Assembly: GCF_000014685.1 (NCBI RefSeq)
Contig: NC_008321.1
Coordinates: 2,973,001-3,037,000 of the forward strand
Source: Shewanella sp. MR-4
GTDB lineage: Bacteria; Pseudomonadota; Gammaproteobacteria; Enterobacterales; Shewanellaceae
Length of the DNA: 64,000 nucleotides
Direction: 5' to 3'
In this document: one piece after another, positions 8,959 through 16,690 of the stretch
Numbering within the stretch: position 1 is the first letter of the stretch
Layout: each line of letters begins with the position of its first letter
The notes under the pieces: model-generated
Seen by the model: only the letters and a program-made list of their open reading frames with translations
Told to the model about the DNA's origin: nothing
The model's database searches: none
Made by a program: the position numbers and the translations under genes

Positions 8959-10878
8959 ATGAACAAGTTTGCAAGATTTAGCACACAACTCAGTCTGTTG
9001 CTGGCCTTAACCACCCTTCTGACCGCCTGCGGTGGTAGCGATGGTAACGATGGCGATCCTGGCGAGCCTGGTAAACCACCGGCGATGACGATCACTAGCC
9101 TAAACATCATGGTCGATAAAGTCGCCGTGACCGACGGCATCGCCCAAGTCGATTATCAGGTGAGTAACCAAGACGATGAAGCCGTAGTCGGTATTCCCTC
9201 GGCCACCTTCATTGCGGCGCAATTACTGCCTCAGGGCGCGACAGGTGCGGGCAATAGCAGTGAGTGGCAACATTTCACCTCTGAAACGTGCGCCGCTTCT
9301 TGCCCAGGCACATTTGTCGACTATAAAAACGGCCATTACAGCTATCGTTTCAGTGCCACATTTAACGGCATGAATGGTGTGAGCTTCCTTAACGATGCGA
9401 CCCAACGAGTCGTCATTAAACTCGGCGGAGATGCATTAGCCGATGGCACTGCGCTCCCCATTACCAATCAACACTACGATTGGCAAACCTCGGGTAATAC
9501 CCTAGCCTACAGCCGTAACTTAATCACTATTGAAACCTGTAATAGCTGTCACAGTAATTTGGCGTTCCATGGTGGCCGTTACAACCAAGTTGAAACCTGC
9601 GTAACTTGTCATAACAGTAAAAAAGTCAGTGATCCTGCGGATATTTTCCCGCAAATGATCCACAGCAAGCACTTAGCGGGTTTCCCTCAATCCATCAGTA
9701 ATTGCCAGACTTGCCACGTTGATAATCCTGATTTAGCCGAAGCTCAAAACTGGCATAGAGTCCCCACCATGGAAGCCTGTGGTGCCTGCCATACCCAAAT
9801 TAACTTCCCTGCGGGCCAAGGCCATCCTGCGCAAGCAGATAACAGCAATTGCGTTGCCTGCCATAATGCCGATTGGACCGCCAGCGTACACGGTAATGAA
9901 GGTCAAACAGCCGCGTTAGCCCAGTTTAGTCCTAGCATCAGTAGCGCAAGTATGGATGCCAATGGCACAGTGACAGTTGCCGTGACGCTGAGCAATCCAT
10001 CCACCGGTACTGTATACAGTGATAGCGCAGATAAGCTCAAATTTATCAGCGATCTAAGGGTCTATGCTAACTGGGGAACTAGTTTCGATTACAGTACCCG
10101 CTCCGCGCGCTCTATTCGTCTCCCCGAGTCCACACCAGTCTCTGGCAACAACGGCACTTACACTTATACCATTTCGGGTCTCACGGTTCCGGCAGGAACT
10201 GAAGCGGACCATGGCGGCTTAGCGATTCAAGGCCGAGTTTGCGCCAAAGATAAAGTATTAGTGGATTGCAGCACTGAACTTGCCGAAGTTCTGGTTATCA
10301 AGGCAAGCCATAGTTACTTTGATATGTCAGCCTTAAGTACCACCGGCAGACGCGAAGTCATTAGCAATGCCAACTGTGCTAGCTGCCACGGCGATCAACA
10401 ACTGAATATTCATGGCGCCCGTAATGATTTAGCGGGCCAATGCCAGCTTTGCCACAACCCGAATATGCAGGCCGATGCCACAGCGGTAAATCCCTCCATT
10501 ACCTCCTTTGACTTTAAGCAGTTAATCCATGGGATCCATACCAGCCAATTTGCCGGTTTTGAAGACCTCAACTACCCAGGCAAAATCGGTAATTGTGCTC
10601 AATGCCATATCAAAGATGCTGCAGGAGTTTCAACGGTTGCCCTCCCCTTAAACGCGGCGGTTCAACCACTTGCACTGAACAACGGTACCTTTACCAGCCC
10701 AATAGCTGCGGTGTGCAGTAACTGTCACTCAAGTGATGCCACACACAACCATATGATGCAGCAAGGTGCAGTATTTGCGGGAACAAAAGCAGATGCCACC
10801 GCGGGCACTGAAACCTGTGCTTTCTGCCACGGACAAGGCGCTGTCGCCGACGTTTTAAAAGTGCACCCTATTAAATAA
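8959..10878 (+). CDS. mtrF: Outer-membrane decahaem lipoprotein MtrF
   Basis: Cell-surface terminal reductase of the MtrDEF module that delivers electrons to minerals, flavins or electrodes. It is a 639-residue lipoprotein; the lipobox LTAC puts the lipid on C24. A collagen-like run of Gly-X-Y triplets follows (residues about 26-40). Ten CXXCH sites fall in two pentahaem groups (CNSCH to CVACH, then CASCH to CAFCH), separated by a beta-rich domain holding a C-x8-C pair (CAKDKVLVDC). This is the four-domain plan known from the MtrF crystal structure. AAGGA lies about eight bases before the ATG. Confidence 0.95.
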   Translation: MNKFARFSTQLSLLLALTTLLTACGGSDGNDGDPGEPGKPPAMTITSLNIMVDKVAVTDGIAQVDYQVSNQDDEAVVGIPSATFIAAQLLPQGATGAGNSSEWQHFTSETCAASCPGTFVDYKNGHYSYRFSATFNGMNGVSFLNDATQRVVIKLGGDALADGTALPITNQHYDWQTSGNTLAYSRNLITIETCNSCHSNLAFHGGRYNQVETCVTCHNSKKVSDPADIFPQMIHSKHLAGFPQSISNCQTCHVDNPDLAEAQNWHRVPTMEACGACHTQINFPAGQGHPAQADNSNCVACHNADWTASVHGNEGQTAALAQFSPSISSASMDANGTVTVAVTLSNPSTGTVYSDSADKLKFISDLRVYANWGTSFDYSTRSARSIRLPESTPVSGNNGTYTYTISGLTVPAGTEADHGGLAIQGRVCAKDKVLVDCSTELAEVLVIKASHSYFDMSALSTTGRREVISNANCASCHGDQQLNIHGARNDLAGQCQLCHNPNMQADATAVNPSITSFDFKQLIHGIHTSQFAGFEDLNYPGKIGNCAQCHIKDAAGVSTVALPLNAAVQPLALNNGTFTSPIAAVCSNCHSSDATHNHMMQQGAVFAGTKADATAGTETCAFCHGQGAVADVLKVHPIK

Positions 10879-10887
10879 CCCTATGAT

Positions 10888-10906
10888 GCAGGCCGAAAAG
10901 GCCTGC
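10888..10906 (+). other. Hairpin after mtrF
   Basis: A perfect 7-bp G/C-rich stem (GCAGGCC, loop GAAAA, GGCCTGC) begins nine bases after the mtrF stop. No T-run follows, so it may be a weak terminator or a 3' end that protects the mtrDEF message from exonucleases. Confidence 0.6.
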
Positions 10907-10934
10907 AACTGCAAATATAAAAGGAACTCATACT

Positions 10935-11012
10935 ATGCAGTCATCTACCCCTAAAGAAATAGTCAGATCTCAATCACATTACCCGCTTAAAGTGACTGAT
11001 AAATACCAATGA
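10935..11012 (+). CDS. Candidate 25-residue peptide between mtrF and omcA
   Basis: An ATG with AAAGGA well placed upstream opens 25 codons (start MQSSTPKEIVR, end TDKYQ) and stops at TGA. It lies in the omcA leader region and overlaps the CRP-like box at 10960. I know no family for it. It could be a real small protein, a leader peptide, or chance; the ribosome site is the only positive evidence. Confidence 0.35.
   Translation: MQSSTPKEIVRSQSHYPLKVTDKYQ
10960..10981. promoter_or_regulatory. CRP-like site upstream of omcA
   Basis: The 22-mer matches the CRP consensus at 15 of 22 positions, with a perfect right half (TCACA) and a poorer left half (TCAGA). It lies 144 bases before the omcA start. 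CRP control of omcA is established in S. oneidensis; the exact site here is inferred. Confidence 0.5.
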
Positions 11013-11124
11013 CTTAGTTAGCCTTACAGGTGGGATCTAATTCCACACATTAAATGCGGTTAATGAGATTTATTCTTATTTGCTAAGCGCTTAATGATGA
11101 TTAAAACTATTGCAGGGAAATATC

Positions 11125-13320
11125 ATGATGAAACGGTTCAATTTCAATACCGCAACAAAAGCGATGTTGGGTGCCGGTTTACTTTCACTTCTTCTCACTG
11201 GTTGTGGTGGCAGTGATGGTAAAGATGGTGAAGACGGTAAACCAGGCGTTGTTGGTGTTAATATCGACTCAACCTCAACGTTAAAAGCGAAATTCACAAA
11301 TGCCACTGTTGATGCTGGTAAAGTCACCGTTGATTTTACATTGGAAAATGCCAATGGTGTGGCCGTACTCGGCTTAACGAAAGATCACGATTTACGATTC
11401 GGTATTGCTCAGCTCACCCATGTGACTGAAGCAACGGACGATCCAGCTAAACCAGCGGATCGCGGCTATCAATGGCAAGCCTATATCAATGCCAAAACTG
11501 AACCTGGTGCTATTCCATCGGGCGTCGATAACCTTAAACCTTCTACTCAATATAAAGCTAACGTTGAAGCGGCAAGTAAATGCGACACATGCTTAGTTGA
11601 CCACGGTGACGGTAGCTATAGCTACACCTATCAGGCCAACATTGCCAATGTAACTGAGCCACTCACAGTCACTTACAGTGCCGACGCGACTCAACGCGCC
11701 ACAATGGAGCTTAAGCTACCACAACTTGCAGCAAATGCGCATTTTGATTGGCAACCTTCGACTGGTAAAACTGAAGGCATCCAAACTCGCAATGTCGTTT
11801 CTATTCAAGCCTGTTACACCTGTCACCAACCAGAAAGCTTAAAGCTGCATGGTGGTCGTCGTATTGATCTTGAAAACTGTGCCTCTTGCCATACTGCAAC
11901 TTCTGGCGACTCAGAATCAGGCAATAGCATAGAATTTAGTTATATGATCCATGCTATCCACAAAGGAGCTGAGCGTCATACCTTCGATGAGACAGGCGCT
12001 GAAGTTCCAGCACCTTACAAGATTATTGATTACCGTGGTGCATTACACGACTACGGCAAAGTAACTTTCCCATTAAAACCTGCCGCGGACTGTTCAGCAT
12101 GTCACGTTGAAGGTGCGGGAGCGCCTGCGAATGCCGACCTATTCAAAGCCGATTTAAGCAATCAAGCTTGTATTGGTTGTCACACCGAAAAACCATCTTC
12201 TCACCACAGCAGCACTAATTGTATGTCTTGCCACAATGCCACCGAGCCTTACGGCGGTACTGGCAGCGCGGCTAAGCGCCATGGTGACGTACTGAAAGCC
12301 TATTCTGATACTCAAGCAATGGGCATCAAGTTCAGCAATGTGGGTGTGAATGACACAGGTAAGATTACCTTTGATGTTCAAGTCGTTGATAAAGATGGCA
12401 ACGCTATCGATAAAACATTTGTAAACCAAAGTTCACGTGTAGTTGTGGCATGGGATTCTGATAAAGATTACCCAAGCTATGCAGATGCCTCCTACAGCAA
12501 CCGTCGTATCGCGCTGAGCGAAGGCACCTACAATGAAGCAACCAAAACCTATTCCATAACTGGCACTAAGTTCAATCTGCCAGCGGATGTTAACGGTAAA
12601 ACCTTTGAACTCTGGTCAGCATTAGAAGTGTGTTTCAATAATGGTGGTTACGGTGTTGCCGAGGTAATTCTAACTAATTGTGCAGACGATACCGTACGTA
12701 AAGTGCCAGTGAAAGAAGCCCCTTACCACTTTGTCTGGAAAGACAATGGTGTAGATAGCGCAGCGTCTCCAGCTAGCCGTCGTCCTATTGTTGACACTTC
12801 AAATTGTCAAGGCTGTCACAATCAGCAAGTTCTGCATTACGATAACGGCGTGAACTGCCAGACTTGTCATACCCCAGACAAGGCGCTTAAAGAGACGGTT
12901 CGAAATTCAGGTAAGTTTGATCAAGCAACCAGCTTTGCTTGGAAAGCCCATGAAGCAGAAGGTCACTACCTGAAATATGCTGGCGTTCAATCAGGCACTG
13001 TTCTTAAGAGCGATTGTGCAACTTGCCACGTCGAAAAAAGCGGTGTCGTCACAGGTATTGAACTTGGCCGCGCTCCTGAGCGCACATGGATTTATCCAAA
13101 CTCAACAACCTATGATAAAGCGGGTGTTTGGGTATCTTCAGATGCGGGAGCATGTTTAAGCTGTCACCAGAAGTATCTGTCTGATGCGGCTAAGTCTCAC
13201 ATTGAAGCTAACGGCGGTATCTTAGATGGTACCAGTTCAGCTGATGTTCAAACCCGTGCCTCTGAAAGCTGCGCAACTTGCCATACTCCAGCGCAATTAA
13301 TGAAAGCACACGGTAACTAA
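11125..13320 (+). CDS. omcA: Outer-membrane decahaem lipoprotein OmcA
   Basis: Cell-surface terminal reductase for Fe(III) and Mn(IV) oxides and flavins; it accepts electrons from MtrC. From the ATG at 11125 it has 731 residues, with AGGGA upstream. A lipobox LTGC lipidates C27, and Gly-X-Y triplets follow. There are ten CXXCH sites: CYTCH, CASCH, CSACH, CIGCH, CMSCH, CQGCH, CQTCH, CATCH, CLSCH, CATCH. A C-x15-C pair lies in the central beta domain. The C-terminal CATCH is followed by TPA, where I recall S. oneidensis OmcA having the TPS mineral-binding motif. It appears to be transcribed on its own. Confidence 0.96.
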   Translation: MMKRFNFNTATKAMLGAGLLSLLLTGCGGSDGKDGEDGKPGVVGVNIDSTSTLKAKFTNATVDAGKVTVDFTLENANGVAVLGLTKDHDLRFGIAQLTHVTEATDDPAKPADRGYQWQAYINAKTEPGAIPSGVDNLKPSTQYKANVEAASKCDTCLVDHGDGSYSYTYQANIANVTEPLTVTYSADATQRATMELKLPQLAANAHFDWQPSTGKTEGIQTRNVVSIQACYTCHQPESLKLHGGRRIDLENCASCHTATSGDSESGNSIEFSYMIHAIHKGAERHTFDETGAEVPAPYKIIDYRGALHDYGKVTFPLKPAADCSACHVEGAGAPANADLFKADLSNQACIGCHTEKPSSHHSSTNCMSCHNATEPYGGTGSAAKRHGDVLKAYSDTQAMGIKFSNVGVNDTGKITFDVQVVDKDGNAIDKTFVNQSSRVVVAWDSDKDYPSYADASYSNRRIALSEGTYNEATKTYSITGTKFNLPADVNGKTFELWSALEVCFNNGGYGVAEVILTNCADDTVRKVPVKEAPYHFVWKDNGVDSAASPASRRPIVDTSNCQGCHNQQVLHYDNGVNCQTCHTPDKALKETVRNSGKFDQATSFAWKAHEAEGHYLKYAGVQSGTVLKSDCATCHVEKSGVVTGIELGRAPERTWIYPNSTTYDKAGVWVSSDAGACLSCHQKYLSDAAKSHIEANGGILDGTSSADVQTRASESCATCHTPAQLMKAHGN

Positions 13321-13355
13321 ATAAACCACCTCTTTAGCGATTAAAGAGACAGGAC

Positions 13356-13393
13356 AAAAAGAGAGAGGTAACCCCTCTCTCTTTTTTATTTTT
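13356..13393 (+). terminator. omcA terminator
   Basis: A 13-bp perfect stem (left arm 13356-13368, right arm 13374-13386) with loop TAACC runs straight into a T-rich tail. A strong intrinsic terminator, so mtrCAB must have its own promoter. Confidence 0.92.
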
Positions 13394-13652
13394 TATCTCA
13401 CAATCCGCCGTTTTTTTGATCTAAATTTGTTTTTCCCCTGTGGTTTAACTACCTCTTTAGAAATAGAAAGATCCAAGTCACACATTAGCAAAGGCCTTGA
13501 AGATTTTAGGGGCATGTTAGGTTAGCCTTTCCTTGGGGAATTCTATTTCCAGCATCCACTTAAGTCGCCTTCGAGACCAAAGCACAGACAAAGAATCTGT
13601 CGGGCGAAGAAGACAAGCGCTTAAGTAATGCCAAACCTATGCAGGGAAAAAA
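13394..13652 (+). promoter_or_regulatory. mtrC upstream region with leader hairpins
   Basis: This stretch must hold the mtrCAB promoter because a strong terminator precedes it. A weak CRP-like match (TCACA half-site at 13477-13481, poor other half) is present. Nested inverted repeats follow at 13569-13609: CTTCG with CGAAG outside, and ACAGA with TCTGT inside, probably a 5' leader stem-loop. I cannot place the -10 and -35 hexamers with confidence. Confidence 0.45.
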
Positions 13653-15620
13653 ATGATGAACGCACAAAAATCAAAAATCGCACTACTGCTCGCAGCAAGT
13701 GTTGTCACTGTGGCCTTAACCGGCTGTGGTGGAAGTGATGGTAACGATGGTAAACCCGGTGAACCCGGTGGAGAACCCGCTGGTTCCATCCACAAGTTAA
13801 ACCTTGATATTACTAAAGTAAACTATGAAAATGGCTCACCTGTGGTCACTGTTTTCGCCACAAACGAAGACGACCTTCCAATTGTTGGTCTTACTAATTT
13901 AGAAATCAAAAAAGCACTGCAATTAATACCTCAAGGGGCGACTGGCCCTGGTAATAGTGCTAACTGGCAAGGGCTAGGCTCATCGAAAAACTATGTTGAT
14001 AATAAAAACGGTAGTTATACCTTTAAATTCGACACATTCGATAGCAATAAGGTCTTTAATGCGCAATTAACGCAACGTTTTAACGTCGTGTCTGCAGCCG
14101 GAAAATTACCAGACGGAACTTCGGTCCCCGTAGCCGAAATGGTTGAAGATTTCGACGGCCAAGGTAATGCTCCTCTATACACTAAAAATATTGTCAGCCA
14201 TGAAGTCTGTACAACTTGCCACGTGGAAGGCGAAAAGATTTATCACCAAGCGACTGAAGTCGAAACGTGTATTTCTTGCCATACGCAAGAATTTGCGGAT
14301 GGTCGCGGTAAACCCCATGTCGCCTTTAGTCACTTAATTCATAATGTGCACAACGCCAACAAAGCGTGGGGCAAAAATAATAAAGTTCCAGAAGTTGCAC
14401 AACATATAGTCCAAGATAATTGCCAAGTCTGTCACGTAGAATCTGACATGCTCACCGAGGCAAAAAACTGGTCACGTATTCCAACAATGGAAGTTTGCTC
14501 TAGCTGTCACGTAGACATCGATTTTGCTGCAGGCAAAGGCCACTCTCAGCAGTTAGATAACTCTAACTGTATCGCTTGTCACAACAGCAATTGGACTGCC
14601 GAGTTACACACAGGCAAAACCGCTGAGAAGAAAGCTGTTATGGCTCAGTTAGGTATGTCTGCAACGCTTGCGGGTCAAGAAGACAATACTGCGGTATTAA
14701 CTGTGACTGTCTTTGACAAAGACGGTAATGCCATCGATGCAGCAAGCGTACAAGATAAGATCAAACGTTTAGAAACGATCACTAACGTCGGTCCTAACTT
14801 CCCGATCATGGGCTATAACCCAAGCCCAGTAACTGGCTACAAGAAAGTGGCTAAAGATCTGGTGAAAGATGGTGCACTGCAAGATGGTGTGACCTTAGTT
14901 GACGGTAAACTGGTATTTACTACTCCTGCACTGCCATTTGGTGCTGGCGATACTGATACCGCCTTTACCTTTATCGGTCTGGAAATGTGTAACACTGGCA
15001 CCACGCTGACGGCTTGTACTGCAGATAGCACAACCACCAGCATGAAAGCCGACTTAGTCTTCGGTACTAAATCAAGTAATGCACCCAGCATGCGCCATGT
15101 GAACTCAGTGAACTTCAGCGCTTGTCAAAACTGTCACAGCGAAACCTTTGAAATCCATAAAGGTTACCATGCGGGCTTTGTGATGACTGAGCAGGTTTCA
15201 CACTCGAAAGATGCCAGCGATAAACCTATTGTGGGTGTTGATGCCTGTGTGACTTGCCATACACCTGAGGGTGCTGGTTATTCAGGCACTGGTATGGCAT
15301 TAGAAATCCGTGCGCATAAAACACATGCTGAAAAAGCCAATGGTCTTATTGGTGACAACTGTACCCAATGTCACAACGACTTCAACTTAGATGCATTTAA
15401 AGTCAAAGGTGCCATGGAGTTTAACAAAGGCAGCTACACCACCCCAATCACGGCAACTTGTACTTCATGCCACGCGCCAGAATCTATTGGCCACGGCTTA
15501 GAAAATATGGGCGCGATTGTGAACGGTGATTATACTCAAGCCAACCAAGCGGCACAGTCAGAAACCTGTTTCTACTGCCATACCCCAACAGTTGCAGATC
15601 ACACTCAAGTGAAAATGTAA
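13653..15620 (+). CDS. mtrC: Outer-membrane decahaem lipoprotein MtrC
   Basis: Main cell-surface cytochrome of the MtrCAB conduit, reducing minerals, flavins and electrodes and feeding OmcA. The 655 residues begin with a lipoprotein signal (VALTGC, lipid on C25) and Gly-X-Y triplets. Ten CXXCH sites are present: CTTCH, CISCH, CQVCH, CSSCH, CIACH, CQNCH, CVTCH, CTQCH, CTSCH, CFYCH. The central beta domain holds a C-x8-C pair (CNTGTTLTAC). Two adjacent ATGs start the frame; AGGGA precedes the first. Domains I, II and the C terminus look close to S. oneidensis MtrC as I remember it, while the stretch between haems 5 and 6 differs strongly. Confidence 0.96.
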   Translation: MMNAQKSKIALLLAASVVTVALTGCGGSDGNDGKPGEPGGEPAGSIHKLNLDITKVNYENGSPVVTVFATNEDDLPIVGLTNLEIKKALQLIPQGATGPGNSANWQGLGSSKNYVDNKNGSYTFKFDTFDSNKVFNAQLTQRFNVVSAAGKLPDGTSVPVAEMVEDFDGQGNAPLYTKNIVSHEVCTTCHVEGEKIYHQATEVETCISCHTQEFADGRGKPHVAFSHLIHNVHNANKAWGKNNKVPEVAQHIVQDNCQVCHVESDMLTEAKNWSRIPTMEVCSSCHVDIDFAAGKGHSQQLDNSNCIACHNSNWTAELHTGKTAEKKAVMAQLGMSATLAGQEDNTAVLTVTVFDKDGNAIDAASVQDKIKRLETITNVGPNFPIMGYNPSPVTGYKKVAKDLVKDGALQDGVTLVDGKLVFTTPALPFGAGDTDTAFTFIGLEMCNTGTTLTACTADSTTTSMKADLVFGTKSSNAPSMRHVNSVNFSACQNCHSETFEIHKGYHAGFVMTEQVSHSKDASDKPIVGVDACVTCHTPEGAGYSGTGMALEIRAHKTHAEKANGLIGDNCTQCHNDFNLDAFKVKGAMEFNKGSYTTPITATCTSCHAPESIGHGLENMGAIVNGDYTQANQAAQSETCFYCHTPTVADHTQVKM

Positions 15621-15631
15621 TTTGCCCAAGC

Positions 15632-15651
15632 AGGGGGAGTTCGCTCCCCCT
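15632..15651 (+). terminator. Intercistronic UUCG hairpin, mtrC to mtrA
   Basis: An 8-bp perfect stem (AGGGGGAG and CTCCCCCT) is closed by the very stable loop TTCG and followed by TTTCTTGAATTTTG. It sits 11 bases after the mtrC stop and 37 before mtrA. It is probably a partial terminator or message stabiliser that sets the ratio of MtrC to MtrAB. Confidence 0.65.
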
Positions 15652-15688
15652 TTCTTGAATTTTGTTGGGACAAATTGGGAAGCCTATT

Positions 15689-16678
15689 ATGAAGAACAGC
15701 CACAAAATGAAAAACCTACTGCCGGCATTGATGATGTCTGCAGTCATGGCATTTGCCATCGCACCGAGTGCTCACGCCTCCAAGTGGGATGAAAAAATGA
15801 CGCCAGAGCAAGTCGAAGCGACCTTAGATAAGAAGTTTGCCGAAGGCAACTACTCACCTAAAGGTGCCGACTCTTGCTTGATGTGCCACAAGAAATCCGA
15901 AAAAGTGATGGACCTTTTCAAAGGCGTCCACGGCGCTATTGACTCCACTAAGAGCCCAATGGCTGGCCTACAATGTGAGGCTTGCCACGGACCTATGGGT
16001 CAACACAACAAGGGCGGCAACGAGCCGATGATCACTTTTGGTAAGCAATCGACCTTAAGTGCCGACAAGCAAAACAGCGTATGTATGAGCTGTCACCAAG
16101 ACGATAAGCGTATGTCTTGGAATGGCGGTCACCATGACAATGCCGATGTTGCTTGTGCCTCGTGCCACCAAGTACACGTCGCGAAAGACCCAGTGTTATC
16201 TAAAAACACTGAGATGGACGTCTGTACAAGCTGCCACACTAAGCAAAAAGCGGATATGAATAAACGCTCAAGTCACCCACTCAAATGGGCACAAATGACC
16301 TGTAGCGACTGTCACAATCCCCATGGGAGCATGACAGATTCTGACCTGAACAAGCCAAGCATTAACGAAACTTGTTATTCCTGTCACGCCGAGAAGCGCG
16401 GCCCAAAACTCTGGGAGCATGCACCCGTCACTGAAAACTGTGTCACTTGTCATAATCCCCATGGCAGCGTGAACGATGCCATGCTGAAAACCCGTGCGCC
16501 GCAGCTGTGTCAGCAATGTCACGCCAGCGATGGCCACGCCAGCAATGCCTACTTAGGTAACACTGGTTTAGGTTCAAATGTCGGTGACAATGCCTTTACG
16601 GGTGGAAGAAGCTGCTTAAATTGCCATAGTCAGGTCCATGGTTCTAACCATCCATCTGGCAAGCTATTACAGCGCTAA
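15689..16678 (+). CDS. mtrA: Periplasmic decahaem c-type cytochrome MtrA
   Basis: Decahaem wire inside the MtrB barrel, linking periplasmic donors (CymA, FccA, STC) to MtrC. The ATG at 15689 gives 329 residues and the expected N terminus MKNSHKMKNLLPAL; an in-frame TTG start nine codons earlier would include the leader. The signal peptide ends near APSAHA, before SKWDEKMTPEQ. Ten CXXCH sites are present: CLMCH, CEACH, CMSCH, CASCH, CTSCH, CSDCH, CYSCH, CVTCH, CQQCH, CLNCH. It is strongly similar to MtrD along the whole chain, evidence of module duplication. mtrB begins 12 bases after the stop. Confidence 0.96.
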   Translation: MKNSHKMKNLLPALMMSAVMAFAIAPSAHASKWDEKMTPEQVEATLDKKFAEGNYSPKGADSCLMCHKKSEKVMDLFKGVHGAIDSTKSPMAGLQCEACHGPMGQHNKGGNEPMITFGKQSTLSADKQNSVCMSCHQDDKRMSWNGGHHDNADVACASCHQVHVAKDPVLSKNTEMDVCTSCHTKQKADMNKRSSHPLKWAQMTCSDCHNPHGSMTDSDLNKPSINETCYSCHAEKRGPKLWEHAPVTENCVTCHNPHGSVNDAMLKTRAPQLCQQCHASDGHASNAYLGNTGLGSNVGDNAFTGGRSCLNCHSQVHGSNHPSGKLLQR

Positions 16679-16690
16679 GGAGACGAGAAG

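Noticed and set aside
8959..10878. Frame-shadow open frames inside the cytochrome and barrel genes
   Set aside because: They arise from the biased codon use of haem and beta-barrel genes and have no independent support.
13466..13487. CRP-like site upstream of mtrC
   Set aside because: Only the TCACA half is good; about 12 of 22 positions match, so it is not listed as a separate site.
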